NCBI RefSeq assembly: GCF_004298145.1
Contig: NZ_SCRH01000040.1
Location: forward strand, 41,413 to 105,412
Direction: 5' to 3'
DNA: 64,000 bases
From: Mycobacterium sp.
GTDB taxonomy: Bacteria > Actinomycetota > Actinomycetes > Mycobacteriales > Mycobacteriaceae
The position numbers and the translations under genes were made by a program. This document shows positions 1 to 6,942 of this stretch, piece by piece (within the stretch, counting starts at the first letter, position 1; each line of letters starts with the position of its first letter). The notes beneath the pieces were generated by a model. The model worked only from the letters and a program-made list of their open reading frames with translations, was not told the origin of the DNA and made no database searches.

Positions 1-1
1 C

Positions 2-976
2 GACGAGCGCGAACAAACCCTGAACCAGGTTCTCGCCGAGATGGACGGTTTCACCGGATCCGAAGGTGTGGTGGTGCTCGCCGCGACCAACCGCCCCGAC
101 ATCCTCGATCCGGCACTGCTGCGGCCCGGACGGTTCGATCGGACCATCGTTGTCAATCCGCCCGACCGCAAGGGGCGTACCGACATCCTGCGGGTGCATA
201 CCCGCAAGGTGCCGTTGGCCAACGACGTGGATCTCGACCGCGTCTCCGCCGCCACGCCGGGCATGACGGGTGCCGACTTAGCGAACCTCGTCAACGAGGC
301 CGCGTTGGCCGCCGCGGGGGCAGGCCAATCCGAGGTGACCGCCCGGAACCTGAGTGAGGCCCTGGAGAAGATCCAGTTGGGCACCGCGCGCACCGTGGTG
401 CTGCCCGCCGAGGACCGCCGCCGGACCGCCTATCACGAAGCCGGCCACGCCCTGATCGGCATGCTGCAACCCGGCGCCGACCCGGTGCGGAAGGTCTCCA
501 TCATCCCGCGCGGTCGCGCACTCGGTGTCACGCTGTCGACTCCGGAGGAAGACCGCTACGGCTATTCGGCCGAATACCTGCGCGGACGCATCACCGGGGC
601 ACTCGGCGGGATGGCCGCGGAGGAAGAGGTCTTCGGTGTGATCACCACCGGCTCGGAGAGCGACCTGGAGACCTGCACCACCATCGCGCGGGGCATGGTC
701 GGCCGGTGGGGCATGTCCGAGCTCGTGGGCCCGGTGTCGGTGCTGCCGAAAGAGGGCGACCCGCGCATGGCGGGAATCTCCGACGCGATGCTGAGTACCG
801 TAGACGAAGAAGTCCGCCGCCTGATCGATTCCTGCTACGCCGAGGCGCGAAAACTGCTGCGCGAGAACGGGCATCGACTCGACAGCATCGTCGCAGAACT
901 ACTCGAACAAGAAACGCTGGACGAAGACGAGGTATACGCAGCGGCCGGTATCTCCAGGCTGGCGGCCACCCGATAG
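2..976 (+). CDS. ftsH: FtsH-type AAA+/M41 zinc metalloprotease, C-terminal part (5' end outside window)
   Basis: Membrane-anchored ATP-dependent protease that degrades misfolded or short-lived proteins. The reading frame is open from base 2, so the gene begins upstream of the window; about 324 codons are visible. In order they show the AAA+ second region of homology (DEREQTLNQVLAEMDGF, then NRPDILDPALLRPGRFDR with its arginine fingers), the lid domain, and the M41 peptidase. The zinc motif HEAGH is at 434-448 and the third-ligand segment TGSESDL follows. The protein stops soon after the peptidase, without a long hydrophilic tail. A ClpB remnant, thioredoxin, UBP finger and redox fusion follow on the same strand, which suggests an accessory quality-control locus and not the housekeeping ftsH near folE/hpt. 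The family call is secure; calling it an accessory copy is inference from context. Confidence 0.93.
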   Translation, partial: DEREQTLNQVLAEMDGFTGSEGVVVLAATNRPDILDPALLRPGRFDRTIVVNPPDRKGRTDILRVHTRKVPLANDVDLDRVSAATPGMTGADLANLVNEAALAAAGAGQSEVTARNLSEALEKIQLGTARTVVLPAEDRRRTAYHEAGHALIGMLQPGADPVRKVSIIPRGRALGVTLSTPEEDRYGYSAEYLRGRITGALGGMAAEEEVFGVITTGSESDLETCTTIARGMVGRWGMSELVGPVSVLPKEGDPRMAGISDAMLSTVDEEVRRLIDSCYAEARKLLRENGHRLDSIVAELLEQETLDEDEVYAAAGISRLAATR

Positions 977-1355
977 ATGTCGACCGGACGGGCCGGCATG
1001 GCCGGCTCCCGGATTTGTGCCTTGACGGGATCGTTCACGGCATTCGTGGCCGGCCACTAGCATTGCATGCGAGATTCATATCGGCCTCAAACTGATGGGG
1101 GATCTCATGACAGCTGAACCGCTCCCGCTGACGGGCCTGAATGCCCGCCATCCGTATCGGCCGCGCGGATCGCTATCAAGAAGGCAAATCCGCCGAACTA
1201 ACCCGCGTCTTGCGTATGTGGCCCACTTCCCGACGCAATGCCCGTGCTGGGTTTACCGGCGATCGTGCCGGGCATCCGCGGATATGCGCGACGCTCTCGT
1301 GCTGGGTCGGCATGCTGACAACAGAAGCGGAAGGATTCAGTGATGGCAACAGCAG
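977..1355. other. gap between ftsH and clpB remnant, no intact gene seen
   Basis: About 380 bases separate ftsH from the recognisable ClpB remnant. An ATG at 1107 has a purine-rich GGGGGA just upstream and opens a frame to 1343, but its translation (MTAEPLPLTGLNARHPY and on) resembles nothing I recognise and turns into low-complexity Arg/Cys/Pro sequence typical of a wrong frame. In homologous loci this position would hold the N-terminal part of a Clp ATPase or a small heat-shock protein. Most likely it is scrambled remains of such a gene plus the old promoter region. Confidence 0.4.
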
Positions 1356-1944
1356 TCGGGCGCGGGTGCGGTCGAAGGCGCCCTAGATGCCAGCAACATG
1401 CTCAAACCTGCTGTTGCAGGTGCTCGACGACGGACGGCTCACCGATGCGCAGGAACGCCAGGTCGACTGTCGCAACACGGTGGTCATCATGACCTCCAAC
1501 ATCGGATCGCACTACCTGCTCGACGGGGTGACCGCCGACGGCGAAATCACGCCGGATGCGCGCGGGAAGGTGATGGCCGAGTTGCGCGGCCACTTCCGGC
1601 CCGAATTCCTCAACCGCGTCGGCGACATTGTGCTGTTCACGCCGCTGGTTCTGCCGCAGATCGAGCGCATCGTCGATCTCCAGCTGCAAGGACTGCGAAA
1701 CCGGTTGGCGGAACGGCAAATCCAACTCGAGATCACCACCGAGGCTGAACGATTGATCGCCGAGCCCGGCTACGACCCGGTCTACGGTGCCCGCCCGCTG
1801 CGCCGCCACATCGCCCTTGAAGTAGAGATCCGAGTCGGGCGCGCGCTGCGGAGCGGTGAGATCACCGCCGGGGGAAAGATCGAAGTCAGTGTGGACAACG
1901 GCGAACTGGCGGTGGGCTATTCGGAAGCGGCGCAGGCCGCGTGA
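1356..1944 (+). pseudogene. clpB: ClpB-type disaggregase remnant with internal deletion
   Basis: Remains of a Hsp100/ClpB AAA+ chaperone. From 1356 one frame reads SGAGAVEGALDASNMLKPA, the segment that follows Walker B in the first AAA+ domain (D1). At about 1404-1410 the sequence jumps, in another frame, to LLLQVLDDGRLTDAQ, then NTVVIMTSNIGS (sensor 1) and GYDPVYGARPLRR (sensor 2), which is the C-terminal half of the second AAA+ domain (D2). Compared with full-length ClpB, roughly 380 codons between these points and everything before D1 Walker B are missing. The join sits on the shared string CCTGCTG, suggesting a short-homology deletion. An ATG at 1387 directly follows an in-frame TAG and could give a 185-aa D2 fragment, but it lacks both Walker motifs and cannot be an active ATPase. 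Confidence 0.85.
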
Positions 1945-1957
1945 GGAGCGTACCGGC

Positions 1958-2395
1958 ATGCAAACCGATATCGTGCAATGTCCCAACTGCGGGCGGCGCA
2001 ACCGAGTAGCGGCAACGGCGTCGGGCAGGCCGCGCTGCGCCCAATGTCAGCACTGGTTGCCCTGGATCACCGAAGCCGGCGACACCGATTACGCTGATGT
2101 TGTCGAGAAGTCCTCGCTGCCAGTGCTTGTCGACCTGTGGGCGCCCTGGTGCGGACCGTGCCGGATGGTCAGCCCCGCGCTGGAACAGCTGGCCAGCGAA
2201 CGCGCCGGTCAATTGAAACTGGTCAAGATCAACGTGGACGCCGCGCCGGTGATCGCGCAACGCTTTGGGGTGCAAAGTATTCCGACGCTACTGGTCACCG
2301 AGAACGGCCGGGTACTGGCGCGGCAGTCCGGGGCAGCCCCGATTGCGGCATTGAGAACTTGGCTTGACCAAGCACTGCCGGCCAAAACCACCTAG
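1958..2395 (+). CDS. thioredoxin with N-terminal zinc finger (Trx2/TrxC type)
   Basis: Cytoplasmic protein-disulfide reductase of 145 aa. Residues 8-30 carry CPNC and CAQC, the zinc ribbon of thioredoxin-2 proteins, and residues 61-68 carry the active site WAPWCGPC (Cys65, Cys68). The cis-proline loop is SIPTLLV. I chose the ATG at 1958, 13 bases after the clpB stop, because the zinc ribbon starts there; a longer open frame upstream overlaps clpB. The UBP finger gene starts 9 bases after its stop, so the two are co-transcribed. A zinc-ribbon thioredoxin is a usual member of heat- and oxidation-resistance loci that also carry FtsH and Clp proteins. The reductase-like fusion downstream may be a functional partner, although that protein lacks the usual redox CxxC. 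Confidence 0.93.
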   Translation: MQTDIVQCPNCGRRNRVAATASGRPRCAQCQHWLPWITEAGDTDYADVVEKSSLPVLVDLWAPWCGPCRMVSPALEQLASERAGQLKLVKINVDAAPVIAQRFGVQSIPTLLVTENGRVLARQSGAAPIAALRTWLDQALPAKTT

Positions 2396-2404
2396 GAGAC
2401 AAAC

Positions 2405-2671
2405 ATGACCTCGTTAGGCATGGACCCCGATGTGGCCGCGATCCGACCGGTGAGCCCACGAACACCAAACGGCTGCGAGGAATGTCTGCGACTCGGGACG
2501 CGGTGGGTGCATTTGCGGCTATGCCTGACATGCGGTCATGTCGGCTGCTGCGACTCCTCGCCCATGCGGCACGCCCGGGAGCACGCCCACACCCCCGGCC
2601 ACCCGATCGTGGAATCGATGGAGCCGGGCGAAGACTGGCGGTGGTGCTATGTCCACGAGAACTACGTCTAG
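2405..2671 (+). CDS. small UBP-type zinc finger protein
   Basis: An 88-aa protein that is almost entirely a UBP/ZnF-UBP finger. It shows the Cys/His pattern GCEECL, then CLTCGHVGCCDSS, HAREH, HTPGHPIV, and a final WCYVHE. In eukaryotes this fold binds the C-terminus of ubiquitin. Free-standing bacterial versions are common in actinobacteria next to thioredoxin-reductase-like fusions, and their ligand is not established. AGGAGACAAAC precedes the ATG and gives a good ribosome site. Its last 23 bases overlap the next gene, which implies translational coupling and probably a shared function in redox or protein-damage sensing. Confidence 0.88.
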   Translation: MTSLGMDPDVAAIRPVSPRTPNGCEECLRLGTRWVHLRLCLTCGHVGCCDSSPMRHAREHAHTPGHPIVESMEPGEDWRWCYVHENYV

Positions 2672-4355
2672 CGCTGTCGGCGATGAACCCGGCGACGGCG
2701 AATCGCCGGCCGAGACGCCCGACCTCTACGGCGCATACCCCCGGCTCTCCGACCATCAAATCACGGCCCTGAAAGCGAACGGCCCCAGACGGCCCTTGAG
2801 CGTTGGTGAGACGCTGGTCTCCGAAGGAAAGCACTCTCGCGACTTCTTCGTCATCCTCTCCGGCAAGGTCTCGATCACCGCCACCGACGAACTCGGCGGC
2901 CGCTACGTCATCCGGGTACACGGCGCGCGGCGGTTCCTCGGCGAGTTGGCCGACCTGGAGGGCCAACCCGCGTTCTACACCGCCACCGTGATCGAACCCG
3001 GTGAGGCCCTCGTCATACCGACGCAAGAGGTCTGGCGGGTCGTCACCAACGACCCTGAGCTCAGCGACCTGATTCTGCGCGCCTACCTGGTGCGGCGCGG
3101 CCTGCTCGTCGAACAGGGGTCCGGACTCCGTATCATTGGCTCCTGCTACTCCCCGGATACGTTGCGGCTGCGGCGATTTGCCGCCCGCCACCGGCTGCCG
3201 TACAGGTGGCTGGACGTGGAACGCGATCCGAACGCCGAGCGGTTGCTCCGACGCTTCCGGATAGGACCCAAGGACACGCCTATCGTGATCTGGGCCGACA
3301 AGGTGCTGCGCAATCCCACCGACGCCGACCTGGCTCGTCTCGTGGGGTTGCCGGTACCCGACACAGCTCGCGAGGAATTCGATCTGGTCATCATCGGCAC
3401 CGGACCCGCCGGCCTGAGCGCGGCGGTCTACGGAGCCTCTGACGGCCTACGGACAGCAGCCGCCGAGTCGGTCGCTGCCGGTGGACAGGCCGGAACCTCG
3501 TCGCGCATCGAAAACTACCTCGGATTCCCTGCCGGCATTTCCGGAGCCGAACTGGCCGAACGGGCGATCGTGCAAGCTCAGAAGTTCGGCGCGCGGATTG
3601 CGGTATCCGCGCAGGCCGTTCGGCTCGACCGGGCCGACGGTGCATACCAGATCCGCCTAGCCGATGACGCGATATTGCTCAGCCGTGCGGTGGTGCTGGC
3701 TACCGGAGCCCGATATCGCAAGCTCACCATTCCTGGACTCGACGCGTACGAAGGCAATGGCGTCTACTATGCCGCCACCTATCAAGAGGCGCTGATGTGC
3801 GGCGGCGGGCCGGTGGTCGTTGTCGGGGGCGGAAACTCCGCGGGCCAAGCGGCCGTCTTCCTGGCCTCTCGGGTATCCGGGGTACACCTGCTGATCCGAG
3901 GTGACGACCTGACCAAGAGCATGTCCAGGTACCTGGTCGACCAAGTCGAACAGACCCCCCGGATTTCAATCCATCTGAACACAGAAGTCCATCAGGTGCA
4001 CGGAAATAGTGCCCTCAAAACCGTTGTGATCCAAGACAACCGCACCGGCGCGCAGCGCCATATCACCACCAGCGCCTTGTTCATCTTCATCGGAGCCGAT
4101 CCCAAAACCTCGTGGCTGCAAGGCACGATCGCCCTCGATGACCACGGCTTCATCCCGACCGGTCCCGCCGCGCTCCATTCAGATACCGGCCGTCCGCTGC
4201 CAACGTCTCGACGACTGCCCATGCCGCTCGAGACAAGTCTGCCCGGCGTGTTCGCCGCCGGAGACGTACGCAGCGGCTCAGTCAAGCGGGTTGCCTCGGC
4301 TGTCGGAGAAGGAGCCATGGCAATCCAGCAGATCCAGGGATACTTTGTGACGTGA
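2649..4355 (+). CDS. cyclic-nucleotide-domain / glutaredoxin-like / thioredoxin-reductase-like fusion flavoprotein
   Basis: A 568-aa three-part protein. Residues about 30-140 form a Crp/cNMP-binding-type beta-barrel (FFVILSGKVSITATD, RFLGELADLEGQ). Residues about 160-230 look like a thioredoxin/glutaredoxin-fold insert beginning IIGSCYSPDT, with a single cysteine where glutaredoxins have CPYC. From about residue 240 comes a thioredoxin-reductase-type flavoprotein: FAD motif GTGPAGLSAA, AGGQAGTSSRIENYLGFP, NADPH motif VVGGGNSAGQAA, and the C-terminal FAD motif GVFAAGDVR. The redox CxxC that normally sits in the NADPH domain is absent; the matching segment reads GVYYAATYQEALMC. It is therefore NAD(P)H-oxidising in fold but cannot act as a classical thioredoxin reductase. 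The ATG at 2649 overlaps the UBP finger gene. The cNMP domain may gate the flavoprotein; the ligand is unknown. Confidence 0.88.
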   Translation: MSTRTTSSAVGDEPGDGESPAETPDLYGAYPRLSDHQITALKANGPRRPLSVGETLVSEGKHSRDFFVILSGKVSITATDELGGRYVIRVHGARRFLGELADLEGQPAFYTATVIEPGEALVIPTQEVWRVVTNDPELSDLILRAYLVRRGLLVEQGSGLRIIGSCYSPDTLRLRRFAARHRLPYRWLDVERDPNAERLLRRFRIGPKDTPIVIWADKVLRNPTDADLARLVGLPVPDTAREEFDLVIIGTGPAGLSAAVYGASDGLRTAAAESVAAGGQAGTSSRIENYLGFPAGISGAELAERAIVQAQKFGARIAVSAQAVRLDRADGAYQIRLADDAILLSRAVVLATGARYRKLTIPGLDAYEGNGVYYAATYQEALMCGGGPVVVVGGGNSAGQAAVFLASRVSGVHLLIRGDDLTKSMSRYLVDQVEQTPRISIHLNTEVHQVHGNSALKTVVIQDNRTGAQRHITTSALFIFIGADPKTSWLQGTIALDDHGFIPTGPAALHSDTGRPLPTSRRLPMPLETSLPGVFAAGDVRSGSVKRVASAVGEGAMAIQQIQGYFVT

Positions 4356-4457
4356 CCGCTGGGCTCGGGCCAGTCCAGCACGCTGGCTTGTCGATGGAAG
4401 TTGAATGGCCGATCCCGGGGAGCTTGAACGCACGCTACGGATCAGCCCGGTCAGGAT

Positions 4458-4838
4458 GTGGCGGTGGTCAATGTGCTGTCCGTGTTGATACCGATGGCTA
4501 GTGCGGTGGGCCCCGAGTTCGCCGGTGTGGCCATCACTTTCGGTTTGACGCGTGGATCTAGAACAACGCGACCCTGTTGCGGGCAGCTTCCGATGACCCG
4601 CGTCGCGCTTGCCGCCGCCGACGACGTTGTGCGCGACGGCGCAATCAGTGCCGCGATCTGGGCCGCCTGCGAACGCGAACTCGGGCCTGACCCTGCTGTC
4701 CTGATCGAATTGGTCAGCGCCATCGGCACATGGCGGATGATCGCCACCATTCTGCACAGCCTGCAAGTGCCTCTCGACGAGGGCGCCGAAAGTTGGCCAC
4801 CCGACGGGAAAGCACCGACCCATCGCTCACCGGACTGA
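4458..4838 (+). pseudogene. carboxymuconolactone decarboxylase-family remnant
   Basis: The frame contains a good match to the C-terminal helix pair of CMD/AhpD-like proteins: ADDVVRDGAISAAIW, then LIELVSAIGTWRMIATIL and HSLQVPLDEGAESWP. The N-terminal half, including the region of family cysteines, cannot be found upstream; before residue 45 the translation is unrelated. I read it as a decayed or 5'-truncated gene. No ribosome site precedes any start codon in the frame. The region from 4356 has no other coding signal. Confidence 0.55.
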
Positions 4839-5115
4839 TGCCATCTTGCCCCAACGCTCGGGGAGACAGCGCGGGCGAGCGGCCCGATACCGCCATGCCG
4901 ATCCTTGGTGACCGGGTGGCACGACTTCCGCGAGGTGTTCGGCGTATTCGTTAACCAATTTCGTTGTCTAATCTGTGAATTCCCGATTTTGGCGGCAGCG
5001 GCGCCGCGGTTGCATTCGTTGGGGCCGCTCCCCACAGGTCGTGGCTGCACCGCGCGATGGCGCCGAATTACGCGGTGATCGTTCGAGTTGACGAGTAAGC
5101 GGTTGGCTCAGGCCG
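4839..5115. other. intergenic, no gene seen
   Basis: About 280 bases between the CMD remnant and the stop of the small ART-like gene. A short plus-strand frame reads TGWHDFREVFGVFVNQF near 4909-4960, protein-like but isolated and without a start. The stretch is probably further gene debris. I see no terminator or repeat. Confidence 0.35.
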
Positions 5116-5406
5116 TCAGGTTGCCTTCTCATCGACGACACCCACCACCGCGCCCGACGGAGACCTGACGAACCATTCCCCGACACCATCACGGGCAGCG
5201 CCGGGGTCCGCTTCGATCGGCTCGTTGAGCAGAACGCGGTACACCAAGTAATCGGTATGCCTTGCGGCGATCGCCCGCGCCACGTCGAGACGGGTTGTCG
5301 CGTACGTGTATTCCTTGTCATCGAGCGGATCAAACGTGCGGGTGGCGGGGTCTCCGCGTTTAAGGCCTGACACATCAGCGCGGTAGTACGCGGTTTCATC
5401 GCTCAT
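5116..5406 (-). CDS. small putative ADP-ribosyltransferase-fold (Arr-like) protein
   Basis: A 96-aa protein starting at the ATG at 5406 (MSDETAYYRADVSG). Its layout follows the rifampicin ADP-ribosyltransferase Arr: an aromatic-x-G/A-x-x-x-L-x-x-GD segment (YYRADVSGLKRGD), a tyrosine strand ending in TT (YTYATTRLDVARAIAA), a central VYRV strand, then a P-x-E-x-DP motif (EPIEADPG) and a final SP...VVGVV. The Arr tyrosine and aspartate have counterparts, but the histidine of HGTK is replaced. The family assignment is by eye and tentative, and rifampicin resistance should not be inferred. Its stop is 52 bases past the membrane-protein stop, same strand, so the two may be co-transcribed. Confidence 0.5.
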   Translation of the reverse strand: MSDETAYYRADVSGLKRGDPATRTFDPLDDKEYTYATTRLDVARAIAARHTDYLVYRVLLNEPIEADPGAARDGVGEWFVRSPSGAVVGVVDEKAT

Positions 5407-5458
5407 CCGATCAGCCCTCCAGTCCACCTGTTCGCCTTGCGCCCAAGCCTGCGCGGCG

Positions 5459-6220
5459 TCAGCGGTATCGTTCGCGGTACCGCTCAACGGCATCGTCGCG
5501 CACGGTCGTCGCGAAGCCCCGGCGCTCACCCCGCAGGTAACCGGCCACCCCAAGGGCCGCGATGAGGGCACCCGACACCCACGCCGTCCACGCGGCGGTG
5601 TCCCCGTTGAATCCGGCGACCCACGGCGCGAGGAACAGCGCGAATCCCGTGCAGGCCAGCGTCAGAAAGTCGTGTGTGGGGTCGACGGCGAGCAGCGACC
5701 AAACGGCGAACACCGCCGTCAGCCCTCCCAGGCCGATCATGACGGCGACCCCCGCTGCGGTCGTGTGCGCCGCGATGCCCAGGAGCACGCTGGCGAGGCC
5801 GACGGCGAGCGCCGCGCGCCCGATCCAGAAGCTCAGTGCGCTTCGCTGCACTTGGCCGCTGCCGATCTCGTTGACGCCGTACTCGGTTGGCGTCTTGCCG
5901 CCCACCCAGCCGATGCCGCCGAGGATCATGGCGAGGCCGCCGGCCACCCAGCACGTCCAGGAGGCCCCGAGATCGGCGTTGTAGCCGTTGCCGAGGAACG
6001 GGACGATGAACATGGTCAGGCCCACGACGACCAGGCCCCAGTGATCGGGACTGCGGTTGCGGGCGAGGACGGACAACACCCCGAAGAAGACGATGAAGGC
6101 GCCGAAGCCGAAGGCGAAACCTTCCCCGACCCGCGTCGAGCTGGCCGCGAACGCCGCCACGACGGCGCAGACGCCGACGGCTAATGCGGCCCAGCCGATC
6201 CACGCTCTATTTGAGGTCAT
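5459..6220 (-). CDS. polytopic membrane protein, SPW-repeat-like
   Basis: A 253-aa protein with about eight hydrophobic helices arranged as an internal duplication. Each half contains a W-x-x-W motif before a small-residue helix (SWTCWVAGGLAMILGG; AAWTAWVSGALIAALG). This is the pattern of SPW-repeat membrane proteins, whose function is unknown. The C-terminal tail is short and arginine-rich (AVERYRERYR), so it is probably cytoplasmic. I chose the ATG at 6220 (MTSNRAWIGW) because the first membrane helix starts there and the upstream extension is not protein-like. It is divergent from the Gre-like gene across about 170 bases. Confidence 0.7.
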   Translation of the reverse strand: MTSNRAWIGWAALAVGVCAVVAAFAASSTRVGEGFAFGFGAFIVFFGVLSVLARNRSPDHWGLVVVGLTMFIVPFLGNGYNADLGASWTCWVAGGLAMILGGIGWVGGKTPTEYGVNEIGSGQVQRSALSFWIGRAALAVGLASVLLGIAAHTTAAGVAVMIGLGGLTAVFAVWSLLAVDPTHDFLTLACTGFALFLAPWVAGFNGDTAAWTAWVSGALIAALGVAGYLRGERRGFATTVRDDAVERYRERYR

Positions 6221-6390
6221 AGACCCACTTAACACCCGTTGCCGAGCACGGACCATGGCCACGGTGGACGAATCTGACAACGATTGGAGGAGTTGAGTCG
6301 CGAGGGCCGCATCCGGGTAGACGGTTCCTGACGACGACGTTCGTCGCTCACGCGTCGAACGATCCTGCATCCGCAAACCGAGAGAAGTTG

Positions 6391-6888
6391 ATGAGCATGA
6401 GCGGGGAACAAACATCGGCCGAGTTTTCGGACGAGGAGCGTGATCGGATCGCCGACGAGCTGACCCAGCTCAGGCAGCGTCGCGATCGCCTGGCGGCCGA
6501 GTTCGAAGGCGACCAGGATACGGTCGGCGATCACGGGGACGCGGCCGACGCCATCCAGCGCGCCGACGAAGTGGCCGCCATCGACGATCGCATCAGCCAG
6601 CTCAACTGGGTGTTACGGGGCGGAGTACCGGTAGCCGTGCCATCCGGGAGGCTGCCCGACGGTACCGAATTGACCCTACGGTTCCCCACGGCCGGAGTTG
6701 TTCACATGCGGGTGGTCGGCATCGTCGAGGAGACTCCGTCCGGCGACGAAGATGCCAGCCTGACCGCGGACAGCCCGTTGGGCGTGGCCCTGGCGGGCCA
6801 CCAGCCCGGTGACACGGTGAGCTATTCGACGCCCAGGGGGCGAGAACAGGTCCAGCTGCTGGAAGTCAAGTTTCCCCAACCACGCTGA
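6391..6888 (+). CDS. GreA/GreB-family (Gfh/Rv3788-like) transcription factor
   Basis: A 165-aa protein with two parts. Residues about 10-75 are charged and helical (EERDRIADELTQLRQRRDRLAAE) and fit the coiled coil that enters the RNA polymerase secondary channel. Residues about 80-160 match the GreA/B C-terminal FKBP-like domain (ADSPLGVALAGHQPGDTVSYSTP). The N-terminal part carries the acidic run EGDQDTVGDHGDA near the coil tip region, where GreA has its two catalytic acids, so it may regulate or inhibit polymerase and not stimulate cleavage. Mycobacterium tuberculosis Rv3788 is a described member of this group. ATG at 6391 or 6397 are both possible; GAGAGAAG lies just upstream. Confidence 0.85.
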   Translation: MSMSGEQTSAEFSDEERDRIADELTQLRQRRDRLAAEFEGDQDTVGDHGDAADAIQRADEVAAIDDRISQLNWVLRGGVPVAVPSGRLPDGTELTLRFPTAGVVHMRVVGIVEETPSGDEDASLTADSPLGVALAGHQPGDTVSYSTPRGREQVQLLEVKFPQPR

Positions 6889-6942
6889 GCGGGTTGGCCG
6901 CGCCACGGATTGTCGCGAGTTGTTCTGCAATTGGGGGTTTCG

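Noticed and set aside
5116..5406. Calling the ART-like protein a rifampicin-resistance gene (arr)
   Set aside because: The protein is shorter than Arr and the catalytic histidine segment differs; only the fold is supported.
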